From: an uncultured Raoultella sp.
GTDB taxonomy: Bacteria; Pseudomonadota; Gammaproteobacteria; Enterobacterales; Enterobacteriaceae
Direction: 5' to 3'
Length of the DNA stretch: 64,000 nucleotides
Assembly (NCBI GenBank): GCA_900759445.1
Contig: CAAEVH010000004.1
Location: 62,001-126,000, forward strand
The position numbers and the translations under genes were made by a program. The notes under the pieces are model-generated. The model searched no databases. It was not told the origin of the DNA and saw nothing but the letters and a program-made list of their open reading frames with translations. Below, piece after piece: positions 18,693 through 29,690 of the stretch. Positions within the stretch are counted from its first letter, which is position 1. Every line of letters starts with the position of its first letter.

Positions 18693-20171
18693 TTATCCTG
18701 CACGAAGCAAGGTTTTCATTTTTTCACTGCGGCAAAGCTGGCGTTTTATTTCCACCACTAACGGATGGCGCGACACCACAATCATCGCCGCAAACGCCAG
18801 CGCTCCTGCCGCTACCTGGATCCCCAGTAACGCACCTGGCGACAGTTGGCTGCGCAGCATTACGTCCAGCGCATAGCTCACCACAAGGGTAGGTAAAGAG
18901 AGATATAACGGCAGCCACAGACTGAGCATGTACTGGCGGTAGCTGGAGCCAAGAACAGGTTTGATCATCACGAAGTAACTGAGGATCGTGTTAATCACCT
19001 GGACCAGCAAAAAGCCCAGCGTCACGCCAATCGCCCCGGCCTGATGACCACCGATGAAAATGGCGGGAATAAACAGAAAGGTTTTGAACACATTGAATTT
19101 GAAGCTGATGTCGACCCGTGCTTTCGCCATCAGCAGTGAACCGATCGGATTCCCCACAGAGCGCAGCAGTCCAACAATGCACAGCAGTTGCAAGACGGGA
19201 ATAATACCGTTCCACTTCTCGCCAAATACCAGCGGCACCACATTGTTCGACACCACCATCAATCCCAGTAGTACCGGGAAGTTGATGATCCCGACCACCG
19301 ACAGCAGCTTGTAAAAATTCACCCGTAGCTTTTCACTGTCGTCCTGAATTTTTGCAAACGCCGGAAACAGGACACGGGTAATAATCGGGTTCAGTTTGAT
19401 CGGAGGGACAACCGCCACGTTCCAGGCGAGATTGAATCCGCCCGCCACACCTGCGCCCAACGTTCTGGCTAAAACCAACGTGGAAAGGTTGGTATTGAGG
19501 TAATTGATAATGCTGTCTGCCGTCAGCCAGGCACCAAAACGCAGGTTCGACGAAACGGATGCCAGCGAAAAATGCAGCCCCGGACGGTAAATCCGGCGAC
19601 CAAAATAGCCGAACAGCAGCGTTCGTAGCGTACTGTTCACCAGATACCCGAGAATGGCCGTCAGCGCGAGCGGCCAGAAATGGGCGCTGACCACGGTAAA
19701 GGTAAAACCGGCCAACACCGAACTGGTTTCAATCATGCCAATTTTGTTGAAGGCCAGCTCTTTTTGCATCAGCGCGCGAAACTGCTGCCCGTGCGGTATC
19801 ACCACAAACGCCAGCGATAAGGTTTTGATGAGTGGCGCCAGTTCGGGATTATTGAGCACGCTGGCAATCGTCCCGCTAAGCAGAAACATCACCACACATA
19901 CCACTATACCCAGCCCAACGTTGAGCCAGTACAGCGTTGTCAGCTCAAGATAACCGATGTCTTTGCGCTGAATAATTGAATTGGCGATACCGAAATCCGA
20001 CAGCGTATCGGCCAGCGCAATGATCACCAGCGACACGGTTAACAACCCAAACTGGTGGTTATCAATAATCCGTGCCAGGACAGTCATCTGGATAAGCCCC
20101 AGACCAATAATGATCACCGTAGCAATCGCCGACCACTTTGCGCCATTAAGCGTTTTTTCTCGTAAGCTCAT
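18693..20171 (-). CDS. wzxC: Colanic acid repeat-unit flippase WzxC
   Basis: A 492-residue polytopic membrane protein, the E. coli WzxC length, of the PST/MOP flippase family. About 12-14 hydrophobic segments are visible, beginning after the SLREKTLNGAKWSAIATV region. It moves the undecaprenyl-linked colanic acid repeat to the periplasmic face for polymerisation by WcaD. It belongs to the colanic acid pathway and should not be read as evidence for a Wzx-type O antigen. It starts 1 bp after wcaJ. Confidence 0.97.
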   Translation of the reverse strand: MSLREKTLNGAKWSAIATVIIIGLGLIQMTVLARIIDNHQFGLLTVSLVIIALADTLSDFGIANSIIQRKDIGYLELTTLYWLNVGLGIVVCVVMFLLSGTIASVLNNPELAPLIKTLSLAFVVIPHGQQFRALMQKELAFNKIGMIETSSVLAGFTFTVVSAHFWPLALTAILGYLVNSTLRTLLFGYFGRRIYRPGLHFSLASVSSNLRFGAWLTADSIINYLNTNLSTLVLARTLGAGVAGGFNLAWNVAVVPPIKLNPIITRVLFPAFAKIQDDSEKLRVNFYKLLSVVGIINFPVLLGLMVVSNNVVPLVFGEKWNGIIPVLQLLCIVGLLRSVGNPIGSLLMAKARVDISFKFNVFKTFLFIPAIFIGGHQAGAIGVTLGFLLVQVINTILSYFVMIKPVLGSSYRQYMLSLWLPLYLSLPTLVVSYALDVMLRSQLSPGALLGIQVAAGALAFAAMIVVSRHPLVVEIKRQLCRSEKMKTLLRAG

Positions 20172-20172
20172 G

Positions 20173-21567
20173 TTAATACGCCGCTTTGTTCACAAAGCCT
20201 TTGAATACCGTCAGAAAAACAATTTTGATATCGAACCACACGCTCCACTCGCGAATGTATTCGAGGTCAAACTCCACACGTTTTTCCATTTTTTCCAGCG
20301 TATCGGTTTCACCGCGCCAGCCGTTTATTTGCGCCCAGCCGGTAATGCCCGGTTTTACCTTATGGCGTAACATGTAGCCCTCGATCAGTTGACGGTACTG
20401 TTCGTTATGCGCCACCGCATGCGGACGTGGCCCGACGATAGACATCCCCCCGGTCAGGACGTTAATAAACTGCGGCAGTTCATCGAGCGACGTCCGGCGC
20501 AGGAAATTTCCCACAGGGGTAACGCGCGGATCGTTTTGCGTCGCCTGCGTCACCACCGCGTCGTTCTCCATCACTTTCATCGAGCGAAACTTCCAGACTT
20601 TGATCGGCTTCCCGTCCATGCCATAGCGGGTCTGGCGGAAAATCACCGGACCTTTGGAGGTCAGTTTTACCAGCAGCGCAATACCACACAGCACCGGGGA
20701 AATAAGCAGCAGGATCAGTGAAGCCAGCACGATATCTTCCGCGCGCTTTAACAGGCGATTAATCCCCGAGAGCGGCGTGTCATACAGCGGCACTACCGGA
20801 ACGCCGTTCATCTCTTCAATCCGTGAATGCAGGATGTTGAAGGTAAAGACATCAGGAATGAGGATCACCGAGCAGGTGGTGTCGGCCAACTCACGCACCA
20901 GTTTTTTTACGCTGGCGCCATCGCTCATCGACATGGCGATATAAACGTTATGAATGCGTGAAGCTTTGGCGTCGTCCACCAGTTGTTGCAGATTACCGGC
21001 CCAGTCGCGGGAGTTTTTTCCAGGGATTGGGTCGTGATAGACCCCCGCCACTTCAAATCCCAGCCACGGTTCATGGCGAAAACTGTCCAGCAGCATTTGT
21101 CCGGCGGGCAGGTCGCCAGCCACCGCCACCCGGCGGGTGTTGTAACCACGATTACGCAGCCACCCCGCACCGTAGCGAATAAACGAACGACTCAACACCA
21201 GGCCGACGCTTGAAAGCAGATACCATGCCAGCCAGACGGCGAGACGGTTATCGAAATCGTTATTAAAGGCGATCAGACCTGCGCTAAAAATCAGACTCAG
21301 CGTCCAGTTTTGTAGTAACAGCACCAGCTCAGTGGAAATTTTGACGCCGCGCCAGGAGCGATAAAAATCCGTTATGCCACCGAGCATCTGAAAAACGACC
21401 AGCGTGATCAGCGCCACCAGCAGGTGCATATACAGGAAAGGCAAACCGCTTAATTCGCAGATCACCCACAACCCGCCAAACATGATGGTGATATCTGAAA
21501 AGCGTTGCACCATCGAAATTAACGACGCATTGGTTTTGGCGCGTTCGCGCTTTTTTAGATGTGTCAT
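20173..21567 (-). CDS. wcaJ: Undecaprenyl-phosphate glucose phosphotransferase WcaJ
   Basis: Initiates colanic acid synthesis by moving glucose-1-phosphate from UDP-glucose to undecaprenyl phosphate. It is 464 residues, as in E. coli: N-terminal transmembrane segments, a central CoA-binding-like Rossmann region (NRGYNTRRVAVAGDLPAGQ), and the C-terminal polyprenol-phosphate hexose-1-phosphate transferase domain with KVWKFRSMKV, RTSLDELPQFINVL, SIVGPRPHA and KPGITGWAQING. It lies 54 bp after cpsG, and the spacer carries a 9-bp stem-loop. Confidence 0.97.
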   Translation of the reverse strand: MTHLKKRERAKTNASLISMVQRFSDITIMFGGLWVICELSGLPFLYMHLLVALITLVVFQMLGGITDFYRSWRGVKISTELVLLLQNWTLSLIFSAGLIAFNNDFDNRLAVWLAWYLLSSVGLVLSRSFIRYGAGWLRNRGYNTRRVAVAGDLPAGQMLLDSFRHEPWLGFEVAGVYHDPIPGKNSRDWAGNLQQLVDDAKASRIHNVYIAMSMSDGASVKKLVRELADTTCSVILIPDVFTFNILHSRIEEMNGVPVVPLYDTPLSGINRLLKRAEDIVLASLILLLISPVLCGIALLVKLTSKGPVIFRQTRYGMDGKPIKVWKFRSMKVMENDAVVTQATQNDPRVTPVGNFLRRTSLDELPQFINVLTGGMSIVGPRPHAVAHNEQYRQLIEGYMLRHKVKPGITGWAQINGWRGETDTLEKMEKRVEFDLEYIREWSVWFDIKIVFLTVFKGFVNKAAY

Positions 21568-21586
21568 CGTGGTTCCTGTTAGTCAC

Positions 21587-21610
21587 CCTTTGCCCATAAG
21601 CGGGCAAAGG
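21587..21610 (-). repeat. Stem-loop in cpsG-wcaJ spacer
   Basis: CCTTTGCCC (21587-21595) and GGGCAAAGG (21602-21610) form a perfect 9-bp stem with a 6-nt loop. No U-tract follows in the direction of transcription, so it is not a classic terminator. It could mark a processing or stability boundary inside the operon. Confidence 0.55.
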
Positions 21611-21621
21611 AAGCACCGGCA

Positions 21622-22992
21622 TTACTGATTCAGTAACGCCAGAAGAGTGCGCGTTCGCGCTTCCATCAACGGAATATTTCCGCGCGATTCCACGTTCAGG
21701 CGCACCACCGGTTCGGTATTGGAAGAGCGTAAATTGAAGCGCCAGTCGACAAACGCCATGCTGATACCGTCCGTTCTGTCCACCGTCAGCGCCTCACGGG
21801 AAAAGTGCTGCTCCACACGCGCAATCGCTGCCGCCGGCTCTGCCAGCGTGCTGTTGATTTCCCCACTCGCCGGATAGGCCACCATCCGGTCACGGACCAG
21901 TTCACCCAGCGACTGTCCTTTCAGACTCAGCAGTTCCGCCACCAGCAGCCACGGGATCATTCCGCTGTCGCAGTAAGCAAAATCACGGAAATAGTGATGC
22001 GCGCTCATTTCGCCGCCATAAATGGCATCTTCATGGCGCATGCGCTCTTTGATAAACGCGTGCCCGGTTTTTGACATCACCGGTTTACCGCCTGCTGCCG
22101 TCACCACGTCCACGGTATTCCAGGACAGGCGCGGGTCATGGATAATTTTCGCCCCCGGATTCTTCTCCAGAAACGCTTCCGCCAGCAGACCGACAATGTA
22201 ATAGCCCTCAATGAACTGACCTTTTTCATCGAACAGGAAGCAGCGGTCAAAATCACCGTCGAAGGCAATCCCCATATCCGCACCGTGTTCAATCACCGCA
22301 TTGCGCGTGTCGGCCCGGCATTCCGGCAGCAGAGGATTGGGGATACCGTTGGGGAAGTTGCCATCCGGCGTATTGTGAATTTTGATGAACTCGACCGGCA
22401 CCCCCAGCGCCTGAAAACGGGCTTCAATGGCGTCAACCACCGGACCTGCCGCACCGTTGCCGGAGTTAAGCACCAGCTTCATCGGTTTCAGGCTGCCGGG
22501 ATTGATGTAACCCAGCAGGTGGTCGATGTAGGCATCGCGGGTAGTAATACGCTGGTAGTGGCCACGTTTTGTCGCATCAACCGCCGAGAAGTCGTTGGCT
22601 TCCGCCAGGCGCTGCACGTCGCGCAGACCGGTATCACCGCTGATGGGCCGCGCCCCTTCCCGCACCAGCTTCATACCGTTGTAATCCATCGGATTATGGC
22701 TGGCGGTCACTTCAATACCGCCGTCAATGCCAAGGTGGAAGGTGGCGAAGTAAATCTCTTCGGTGCCCGACATGCCAATATCCAGCACATTCACCCCCGC
22801 ATCCTGCAGCCCTTTCGCCAGCGCCAGCTTTAGCGTCTCGCTGGTCAGACGCACATCGCCGCCCAGAACAATAGATTTTGGCTTCAGGAACTCGCCGTAA
22901 GCGCGGCCAATTCGCCACGCGATCTCTTCATTCAGCTCTTCGCCCAGCCTGCCGCGAATATCGTAGGCTTTGAAACAGGTTAATTTCGTCAT
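21622..22992 (-). CDS. cpsG: Phosphomannomutase CpsG (ManB)
   Basis: Converts mannose-6-phosphate to mannose-1-phosphate for GDP-mannose and then GDP-fucose. It is 456 residues, the E. coli length. The phosphoserine loop is [17 protein letters not shown], the metal loop is [17 protein letters not shown], the sugar-specificity loop is [10 protein letters not shown] and the phosphate-binding loop is [17 protein letters not shown]. It is separated from cpsB by 127 bp containing a REP element, so the two may be expressed at different levels. Confidence 0.97.
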   Translation of the reverse strand: MTKLTCFKAYDIRGRLGEELNEEIAWRIGRAYGEFLKPKSIVLGGDVRLTSETLKLALAKGLQDAGVNVLDIGMSGTEEIYFATFHLGIDGGIEVTASHNPMDYNGMKLVREGARPISGDTGLRDVQRLAEANDFSAVDATKRGHYQRITTRDAYIDHLLGYINPGSLKPMKLVLNSGNGAAGPVVDAIEARFQALGVPVEFIKIHNTPDGNFPNGIPNPLLPECRADTRNAVIEHGADMGIAFDGDFDRCFLFDEKGQFIEGYYIVGLLAEAFLEKNPGAKIIHDPRLSWNTVDVVTAAGGKPVMSKTGHAFIKERMRHEDAIYGGEMSAHHYFRDFAYCDSGMIPWLLVAELLSLKGQSLGELVRDRMVAYPASGEINSTLAEPAAAIARVEQHFSREALTVDRTDGISMAFVDWRFNLRSSNTEPVVRLNVESRGNIPLMEARTRTLLALLNQ

Positions 22993-23071
22993 GATTTACC
23001 CTTCTTCAGGCAACAGTTAGCCCTCTCCTGACTGGAGATATTTTTCACAAAATGACTAGCCGTTAGTTTTT

Positions 23072-23105
23072 AGGCCGGATAAGGTGTTCACGCCGCCATC
23101 CGGCA
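23072..23105. repeat. REP (repetitive extragenic palindrome) between cpsB and cpsG
   Basis: GGCCGGATAAGGTGTTCACG followed by CCGCCATCCGGCA is a clear enterobacterial REP unit with imperfect arms. It lies in the 127-bp spacer downstream of cpsB. Such elements in operon spacers commonly stabilise the upstream mRNA segment or bind gyrase. Confidence 0.85.
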
Positions 23106-23119
23106 ACGATGATGTTGTG

Positions 23120-24559
23120 TTACGCGCGCCCGTAGCGATCCGCAAACCGCACCACATCATCCTCATCGAGGTAAGATCCGGAGCGCACTTCAATCAGATC
23201 GAGCGGGATTTTCCCGGGGTTCTCCAGACAATGGGTCGCCCCCAGCGGAATATAGACAGACTCGTTTTCAGCAAGCAGTTTGATATCATCATTGATTGTC
23301 ACCTTCGCGGTACCGGCAACCACAACCCAGTGTTCAGCCCGGTGATGATGCATCTGCACAGACAATCCCTCACCAGGCTTGACGGTAATTCGCTTCACCT
23401 GGTAACGCTCTCCGGCATCAATTGAGTCGTACTTGCCCCACGGACGATAAACTTCGCGGTGAATATGATGCTCATGACGCCCGTCAGCCTTAATTTGCTC
23501 TACCACTTTTTTGACGTCCTGCACCGCGTTGCGATCGGCTATCAGCACCGCGTCTTTGGTCTGCACCACCACCAGATCTTTCACCCCGACGGTCGTCACC
23601 AGGCCGGATTCGGCATACACGTAACTGTTTTCCGTTTTGTGGCTTATGACATCGCCGTGATGCACATTGCCTTCAGCGGTATGGGCACTGATTTCCCACA
23701 GCGATGACCAGGAGCCAACATCGCTCCAGCCTGCGTTCATTGGCATCACCACCGCATCGGCGGTACGTTCCATTACCGCATAGTCCACAGACTCTTCCGG
23801 GCAGGCGAGGAATGCCTGTTCATCAACGCGGATAAAATCGAGATCGGGGTCGACCGTACTCATGGCATTCTCACAGGCTTCAAGAATGTCGGGACGATAC
23901 TTTTTCAGTTCTTCCAGGTAACGTCCGGCCCGGAACAAGAACATGCCGCTGTTCCAGTAGTAGTCGCCGCTCGTCACGTAAGCCTGCGCGGTTTCCAGAT
24001 TGGGCTTTTCAACAAACTGTGCCACTTCAAAAGCCACGGCGTCGGTATTCGTCGGCGAGACCTCCCCCCGGCGGATATAGCCATAGCCGGTTTCCGGCTG
24101 GTCCGGCACGATACCGAACGTCACCAGCTTACCCGCTCCGGCATAGGGCATCGCATTGCGAACCGCCTCGCGGAATGCCTCTTCGTCGGCAATCATGTGA
24201 TCGGCCGCCAAGACCAGCAGCAGCGGATCCTCACCCGGACTTTGACGTTTTGCCGCCAGCGCGGCCAGCGCTATCGCCGGTGCCGTGTTACGCCCGGCAG
24301 GTTCGAGAATGATGTTCTCAGTCAGCTTGTGCAGCTGTCGTAACTGTTCCGCTACGATAAAACGGTGTTGTTCATTACAGATAACCACCGGGCTTTCGCA
24401 CTCCACGCCGTTCAGACGGCAAATCGTCGTCTGCAGCATGGTGAGATCGCCTTTCAGGCACAGGAACTGCTTTGGGTACAGCACGCGGGACAGTGGCCAT
24501 AAACGGCTCCCCGAGCCACCGGCCATCACCACCGGAAAGAGTTTGCTTTGACTCATCAT
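23120..24559 (-). CDS. cpsB: Mannose-1-phosphate guanylyltransferase CpsB (ManC)
   Basis: Makes GDP-mannose from GTP and mannose-1-phosphate. It is 479 residues: the E. coli protein plus one methionine, because two ATG codons are adjacent (24559 and 24556). The nucleotidyltransferase motif is [35 protein letters not shown] and [10 protein letters not shown] follow, and the C-terminal cupin domain contains [18 protein letters not shown]. It overlaps the wcaI stop by 4 bp. Confidence 0.97.
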   Translation of the reverse strand: MMSQSKLFPVVMAGGSGSRLWPLSRVLYPKQFLCLKGDLTMLQTTICRLNGVECESPVVICNEQHRFIVAEQLRQLHKLTENIILEPAGRNTAPAIALAALAAKRQSPGEDPLLLVLAADHMIADEEAFREAVRNAMPYAGAGKLVTFGIVPDQPETGYGYIRRGEVSPTNTDAVAFEVAQFVEKPNLETAQAYVTSGDYYWNSGMFLFRAGRYLEELKKYRPDILEACENAMSTVDPDLDFIRVDEQAFLACPEESVDYAVMERTADAVVMPMNAGWSDVGSWSSLWEISAHTAEGNVHHGDVISHKTENSYVYAESGLVTTVGVKDLVVVQTKDAVLIADRNAVQDVKKVVEQIKADGRHEHHIHREVYRPWGKYDSIDAGERYQVKRITVKPGEGLSVQMHHHRAEHWVVVAGTAKVTINDDIKLLAENESVYIPLGATHCLENPGKIPLDLIEVRSGSYLDEDDVVRFADRYGRA

Positions 24560-25782
24560 GTACCCCGTATATCTGCGAGAAATTGACTCAGCACGTTTTC
24601 TTTATCCAGCGTGCGTTCGGCATAATCACGTGCCACCGTGTTTACTTTTGGCATCATCAATGCCCGTTTAATACCGCAAACCAGCGCGTTTACCGACTCC
24701 GGCTCCACGCACACCGCAATGCCAGGGTGAGCGTCACAAAGCTGACCCAGCTCGGTTTCAGGTTCGGCAGTAATAACTGCGTTACCACCAACAGCGAGGA
24801 TATTGGTCAATTTGGAGGGCAGTACGGCATCAGCCGCACCACGCTTTTGCACGACCAGATGACAATCCGCCATCTTGAGCAACGCTGGCAGCGCGTCATA
24901 TGATTGCAGCGGAAAGAACATCACGTTATTCAGGCCGCGTTCGCTGGCCATGCTCTCCAGCCGAGCTTTACCACCGCCCTGCCCGACAATCACAAACAGC
25001 CAGGGGTGTTCGCTCAACTCGACCGCTGCGTCTATCACGCTCTCCAGCCCCTGCTTTTCACCGATATTGCCTGAGTAAAGAACGATCTTTTGATCGGCAG
25101 GCAATCCCAGTTGCCTAGACAACGCCAGGGCATCGGCGTCGCTCACATCACGAAAGCGCGTCACTTCTGACCAGTTCGGAAAGAAAATAACCTTGTGCGG
25201 CGCAACGCCTTTTTCCATGGCTTTGTGCATCATGGAACGGGAAATCGTCGAAATATGGTCCATATTCAACAGCCCACTGCGCTCAAAGGCGCTGGCCAGT
25301 TTTGCCACCATACCGCGCGTGCCTTTGCCCGCCATTCCTAGCCCCAACATGGCATCGACTTCGTAATCCTGAACGTGCAATAGCGTACGTGCGCCACAAA
25401 GCTTTGCCAGCAGGCGCATGCCCGGCGTGCAAAACAGCGTCGGCACTACGCCGATAATGCGATCCGGCTTCCAGCGACGTTGCGCCAGTAGCGGGAAAAA
25501 ACTGCTCAGGGCGAAACTGCCCAAATGCAGCAGGCGCTTGAGCGTTGAGGGTTGCTCAGGCACATACAGCGGACAACGCCAGACGAGGGCGTCGCCCTCT
25601 TCGCGACGGTAGCGCCAGGATGAATAACTGCCGTTTACCTTCCACTGGGGATAATAAGGCGGCGCGGTGATCACCCGAACGTCATGCCCCTGCTGCGCCA
25701 TCCATTCCACCATTTCACCGGTGTATTTGCCGATACCGGTCAACTCCGGCGAATAGTTGATGCCATACACGAGGATCTTCAT
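24556..25782 (-). CDS. wcaI: Colanic acid fucosyltransferase-type glycosyltransferase WcaI
   Basis: A GT4 family protein of 408 residues, one longer than E. coli WcaI. The N-terminal segment [19 protein letters not shown] is typical; [20 protein letters not shown] marks the donor-binding domain, followed by [25 protein letters not shown]. It is proposed to transfer L-fucose during colanic acid assembly, but the linkage is assigned from the E. coli pathway and not from this sequence. It overlaps gmm by 4 bp. Confidence 0.96.
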   Translation of the reverse strand: MKILVYGINYSPELTGIGKYTGEMVEWMAQQGHDVRVITAPPYYPQWKVNGSYSSWRYRREEGDALVWRCPLYVPEQPSTLKRLLHLGSFALSSFFPLLAQRRWKPDRIIGVVPTLFCTPGMRLLAKLCGARTLLHVQDYEVDAMLGLGMAGKGTRGMVAKLASAFERSGLLNMDHISTISRSMMHKAMEKGVAPHKVIFFPNWSEVTRFRDVSDADALALSRQLGLPADQKIVLYSGNIGEKQGLESVIDAAVELSEHPWLFVIVGQGGGKARLESMASERGLNNVMFFPLQSYDALPALLKMADCHLVVQKRGAADAVLPSKLTNILAVGGNAVITAEPETELGQLCDAHPGIAVCVEPESVNALVCGIKRALMMPKVNTVARDYAERTLDKENVLSQFLADIRGT

Positions 25783-26258
25783 AGCCCGGGTACTCCGGCC
25801 TGACTTGTTTTACAGAAGTAAGCCCGACTGTTGTCGTGCACGTGGTCACTGACCAGAATCTGTGTAGCCGCCATCCATCGGTACGCATCATGTTGGACAT
25901 TGGGCAGTTGCAAGTCGTTTTCCGACACCCGCAGACGAAATCCCAGCACGATGTAATGCGTTGAGAAATCATCCCCAGAAAAGTTGTCGTCATAGAAGTG
26001 CTGCCAGACACCGTAAAACTCCGCAGCAGACAGCGGTAAACGTAACCCCAGCTCCGTTTCGGTAAGCCGCTCAAAGGCCACGTGCAGCGCTTCATCTTTT
26101 TGCACCCGACCGCCGGGCACGAACCAGTAACCCTGCGCCGGACGATTGAGACGCTTACCGAGCAGAAATTCACCGTGGGTGTTTTCCACGATCAAATCGA
26201 TGGAAATCAGCGGAGTTGAACGTACTACGGTGGCAAAATCCTCATGACGTAAAAACAT
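25779..26258 (-). CDS. gmm: GDP-mannose mannosyl hydrolase (Nudix)
   Basis: A 159-residue Nudix-family enzyme (also called WcaH or NudD) that hydrolyses GDP-mannose, and less well GDP-glucose, to GDP and the sugar. The Nudix-like helix is [19 protein letters not shown] followed by TELGL. It departs from the standard Nudix box in the same way as E. coli Gmm, which uses a different catalytic arrangement. It lies between fcl and wcaI, where it may balance GDP-mannose and GDP-fucose pools. Confidence 0.97.
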   Translation of the reverse strand: MFLRHEDFATVVRSTPLISIDLIVENTHGEFLLGKRLNRPAQGYWFVPGGRVQKDEALHVAFERLTETELGLRLPLSAAEFYGVWQHFYDDNFSGDDFSTHYIVLGFRLRVSENDLQLPNVQHDAYRWMAATQILVSDHVHDNSRAYFCKTSQAGVPGL

Positions 26259-26260
26259 GT

Positions 26261-27226
26261 TTACCCCCGGTAGCGCTGCTGGTTTTCAAGGAACCACTGC
26301 CAGGTACTGGCAAGCCCCGCTTCCAGTGATATCTCGTGATACCAGCCCAACTGATGCAGACGCGTAACATCGAGCAATTTGCGCGGCGTTCCATCCGGTT
26401 TGCTGGCGTCGAACACCACGCGCCCCTTGTAACCCACGACCTGCGCGATGGTTTGCGCCAGTTCGCGGATAGTGCAGTCCACGCCGGTGCCCACGTTGAT
26501 ATGCGACAGCATCGGCTGGGTATATTCCTGCAAGACTTCCTGATCCAGCTCCATCACGTGGATACTGGCCGCTGCCATATCATCAACATGCAGAAATTCA
26601 CGCATTGGCGTCCCGCTTCCCCACACCACCACATCCGGCGTATTGTGCTCGCGAGCGTCATGAAAGCGGCGCAGCAGCGCCGGGATCACATGCGAATTAC
26701 TCGGGTGGAAGTTGTCATGCGGCCCATACAGATTGGTCGGCATCACCGAGCGATAATCGCGGCCATACTGGCGGTTATACGATTCGCACAGCTTGATCCC
26801 GGCAATTTTGGCAATCGCATACGGCTCATTGGTCGGTTCCAACTGCCCCTGCAACAGTTCGCTTTCGGCTATTGGCTGGGTGGCTTGCTTTGGATAAATA
26901 CAGGATGACCCGAGAAACAGCAGTTTATTCACGTTATGCAAATGCGCAGCATGAATAATGTTGCTCTCAATCATCATGTTTTCATAAATAAAATCAGCAG
27001 GATAAGTATTATTCGCCACGATCCCGCCGACTTTAGCCGCCGCCAGATAAACCTGGTCAATACGTTCAGTGGCAAAGAACGCCTGCACCGCACTTGCGTC
27101 CAGCAGGTTAAGTTGGTCGCGGGTACGCAGCACCAGCTCGACATTATCTCGCTGCGACAATTGTCTGACGATGGCGGACCCCACCATCCCGCGATGGCCC
27201 GCCACAAAAATACGTTGTGTCTTCAT
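26261..27226 (-). CDS. fcl: GDP-L-fucose synthase Fcl (WcaG)
   Basis: Carries out the epimerisation and NADPH-dependent reduction of GDP-4-keto-6-deoxymannose to GDP-L-fucose. It is 321 residues, the E. coli length. The Rossmann loop is [14 protein letters not shown], the substrate region is LGSSCIYPK, the catalytic Tyr-Lys pair is in [12 protein letters not shown], and [11 protein letters not shown] follows. It starts 2 bp after gmd, so the two GDP-fucose enzymes are coupled. Confidence 0.98.
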   Translation of the reverse strand: MKTQRIFVAGHRGMVGSAIVRQLSQRDNVELVLRTRDQLNLLDASAVQAFFATERIDQVYLAAAKVGGIVANNTYPADFIYENMMIESNIIHAAHLHNVNKLLFLGSSCIYPKQATQPIAESELLQGQLEPTNEPYAIAKIAGIKLCESYNRQYGRDYRSVMPTNLYGPHDNFHPSNSHVIPALLRRFHDAREHNTPDVVVWGSGTPMREFLHVDDMAAASIHVMELDQEVLQEYTQPMLSHINVGTGVDCTIRELAQTIAQVVGYKGRVVFDASKPDGTPRKLLDVTRLHQLGWYHEISLEAGLASTWQWFLENQQRYRG

Positions 27227-27228
27227 CC

Positions 27229-28350
27229 TCAGTACTCCAGCGCGATGGCGACCTCGTAACCGTGCGACTTCAGCAGGGAATGCTTCTTCGCTGCTTCAAG
27301 ATCGTTGGCAACCATTTCCGAGATCATCTGGCGCAACGTGATTTCCGGCTTCCAGCCCAGTTTTTCATGCGCTTTGGCCGGATCGCCCAATAGCGTTTCC
27401 ACCTCTGCCGGACGGAAATAGCGCGGATCGACGGCAATCATGACATCCCCAGGTTTCACACCCGGCGCGTCGTGTCCGGTTACGGAAACCACGATGCCTT
27501 TCTCATTCACGCCCTCGCCTTCAAAGCGCAATTTAATCCCCAACTGAGCGGCGGCCATTTCCACAAACTGGCGCACGGAATACTGCACGCCGGTGGCAAT
27601 CACGAAATCTTCCGGCTTGTCCTGCTGCAGCATCATCCACTGCATCCTGACGTAATCTTTGGCATGCCCCCAGTCACGCAGCGAATCCATATTGCCCAGG
27701 TACAGGCAAGACTCCAGCCCCTGCGCGATGTTGGCGATCGCACGCGTAATTTTGCGCGTGACAAAGGTTTCGCCGCGGCGCGGAGATTCGTGGTTAAACA
27801 GAATGCCGTTACAGGCATACATACCGTAAGATTCGCGGTAGTTGACGGTTATCCAGTAGGCGTACAGCTTGGCAACGGCATACGGCGAGCGCGGGTAGAA
27901 CGGCGTGCTCTCTTTCTGCGGAATTTCCTGTACCAGGCCGTACAGTTCAGAGGTGGAGGCCTGATAAAAACGGGTCTTCTTTTCCAGGCCGAGGAAGCGG
28001 ATAGCTTCCAGCAAACGCAAGGTGCCGATAGCATCGACATCCGCGGTGTATTCCGGTGAATCAAACGACACCGCGACATGACTCATGGCGCCGAGGTTAT
28101 AGACCTCATCCGGTTGCACTTCCTGTAAAATACGGGTCAGGTTGGAGGAGTCCGTCAAATCGCCATAGTGCAGATGGAATTTGGGATTGCCCGAATGCGG
28201 ATCCTGATAGATGTGGTCCACACGTTCGGTGTTGAATGATGAAGCGCGGCGCTTAATACCGTGTACTTCATACCCTTTTTCCAGCAGGAACTCTGCCAGG
28301 TAAGAACCATCCTGCCCGGTTACGCCAGTGATGAGAGCGACTTTTGACAT
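27229..28350 (-). CDS. gmd: GDP-mannose 4,6-dehydratase
   Basis: Converts GDP-mannose to GDP-4-keto-6-deoxymannose, the first committed step to GDP-L-fucose. It is 373 residues, the E. coli length. Signatures are [46 protein letters not shown], the catalytic [10 protein letters not shown] and [16 protein letters not shown], which contacts the nucleotide. It lies 24 bp after wcaF in the colanic acid operon. Confidence 0.98.
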   Translation of the reverse strand: MSKVALITGVTGQDGSYLAEFLLEKGYEVHGIKRRASSFNTERVDHIYQDPHSGNPKFHLHYGDLTDSSNLTRILQEVQPDEVYNLGAMSHVAVSFDSPEYTADVDAIGTLRLLEAIRFLGLEKKTRFYQASTSELYGLVQEIPQKESTPFYPRSPYAVAKLYAYWITVNYRESYGMYACNGILFNHESPRRGETFVTRKITRAIANIAQGLESCLYLGNMDSLRDWGHAKDYVRMQWMMLQQDKPEDFVIATGVQYSVRQFVEMAAAQLGIKLRFEGEGVNEKGIVVSVTGHDAPGVKPGDVMIAVDPRYFRPAEVETLLGDPAKAHEKLGWKPEITLRQMISEMVANDLEAAKKHSLLKSHGYEVAIALEY

Positions 28351-28374
28351 GTTATTACCTCTTAAATGATCCCC

Positions 28375-28929
28375 TCAGGGAGTAACTTTCTCGACGCGTT
28401 CGCGTGTGACTATTGCGGGATTTCCCCGACAAACGACATTGGCTGGCAGCGATTTAAATACACTGCTGCGTGCTCCGACGACGGTGCCATCGCCAATCGT
28501 CACGCCAGGCGCGACAAAGACATCTGTCGCCAGCCAGCATTTATCACCAACTACAATTGGTGTGGCGTTAATATCAAAATGTTGACTGGCATAATCATGA
28601 CTCCCGGTGCATAAATAACTTTTTTGCGAAATAACCGCGTGCGCACCAATCGTAATATCACCCAGCGTATATAAAACCGCGTCATCACCCACCCAGGAAT
28701 AATCTCCCAGGGTTAATTTCCACGGATAAGTAATTTTTACTGAAGGTCGAATAACTACGTTTTTTCCTATTTTTGCACCAAACATTCGCAATAAAAACGC
28801 ACGCCAGCGATACATTACCTGTGGGGACCAGCGAAATAATGTGGCTTGCACTGCCCACCATAATTGCACTTTAATGGCACCGCCGCCGCGAAAACCTCCC
28901 GGCACGTTGAAGCCGCTTAAATCCTGCAT
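28375..28929 (-). CDS. wcaF: Colanic acid acetyltransferase WcaF
   Basis: A 184-residue left-handed beta-helix O-acetyltransferase of the LacA/NodL family. Hexapeptide-type repeats run through the C-terminal half, for example GDYSWVGDDAVLYTLGDI and PGVTIGDGTVVGARSSV, and the CTGSHDYAS segment supplies the histidine typical of the active site. It acetylates a sugar of the colanic acid repeat using acetyl-CoA. The exact position is not readable from the sequence. Confidence 0.96.
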   Translation of the reverse strand: MQDLSGFNVPGGFRGGGAIKVQLWWAVQATLFRWSPQVMYRWRAFLLRMFGAKIGKNVVIRPSVKITYPWKLTLGDYSWVGDDAVLYTLGDITIGAHAVISQKSYLCTGSHDYASQHFDINATPIVVGDKCWLATDVFVAPGVTIGDGTVVGARSSVFKSLPANVVCRGNPAIVTRERVEKVTP

Positions 28930-28938
28930 AATGTACCC

Positions 28939-29685
28939 TTACGCTTTTCCATATAAGGTTTTTGTTTTACCGGTTGTGCGCAGACGTAAATATTCTGACA
29001 ACCCGGTCCAAAAACCTGGCATGTGTAATATCTGGCGCTGTACCTTTTTTGCATCCCGGCACAATTCCAGATTATTCGTCGTTGACACCCCACCCATGGA
29101 AAACTCTGACACCAGCCCGCTCAGCTTTTTAAACGCGTAACCTGACTTGTATAATTTGGCTGCCAGCGCGTAATCAGACGATATCTTATATTGCAAATCA
29201 TAGCGCCAGACATTCAGTCCAGAGAGAGGAAAGAAGATGGCCTGATGGCTGGCGGGAAGGCTGTGATAAATATACCAACCCGGCTTGGCCCGCCGCTTAA
29301 TTTTGTTCCCATTACCGAAATCCAGCAACGCATCGCCAATGACCATCGCTTTATCGCTCTGCGTTTTTAGCTGGCGGATAAAATGAGCCGCATCTGCATG
29401 CAGAATATCCCCGGAGTTGAGGAACAGCGCAAACCGCCCGCGCGCCATAGCGATACCTTTGTTCATTGCATCATAAATGCCCTTATCCGGCTCGCTGACA
29501 AACCGTAACCGGTGCTCTCCACTGAGCCCTTCAAGAAAGGCCGAGGTACCGTCAGAGGAGCCGCCATCAACAACAATCCACTCAAAACTGATATCACCCG
29601 CCTGCGCCAGATGAGCTAACGACGCGTGAGTTTTGACGATCCCTTCCAGATTACGAAAGGCGACGGTAATAATACTGAGCAGCAT
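28939..29685 (-). CDS. wcaE: Colanic acid glycosyltransferase WcaE
   Basis: A GT2 glycosyltransferase with [14 protein letters not shown] near the N-terminus and [14 protein letters not shown] as the acidic metal-binding segment. I placed the start at 29685 ([10 protein letters not shown]), which matches the 248-residue E. coli protein and leaves 5 bp after wcaD; an upstream in-frame start at 29733 would extend into wcaD. It adds one sugar of the lipid-linked repeat at the cytoplasmic face. Confidence 0.96.
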   Translation of the reverse strand: MLLSIITVAFRNLEGIVKTHASLAHLAQAGDISFEWIVVDGGSSDGTSAFLEGLSGEHRLRFVSEPDKGIYDAMNKGIAMARGRFALFLNSGDILHADAAHFIRQLKTQSDKAMVIGDALLDFGNGNKIKRRAKPGWYIYHSLPASHQAIFFPLSGLNVWRYDLQYKISSDYALAAKLYKSGYAFKKLSGLVSEFSMGGVSTTNNLELCRDAKKVQRQILHMPGFWTGLSEYLRLRTTGKTKTLYGKA

Positions 29686-29690
29686 GCGTT

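Noticed and set aside
18693..20171. wzxC and wcaD as evidence for a Wzx/Wzy O antigen
   Set aside because: Both belong to the colanic acid operon. The O-antigen cluster has Wzm/Wzt instead.
22138..22833. A 231-codon frame antisense to cpsG
   Set aside because: Complement of a conserved enzyme gene with no independent signal.
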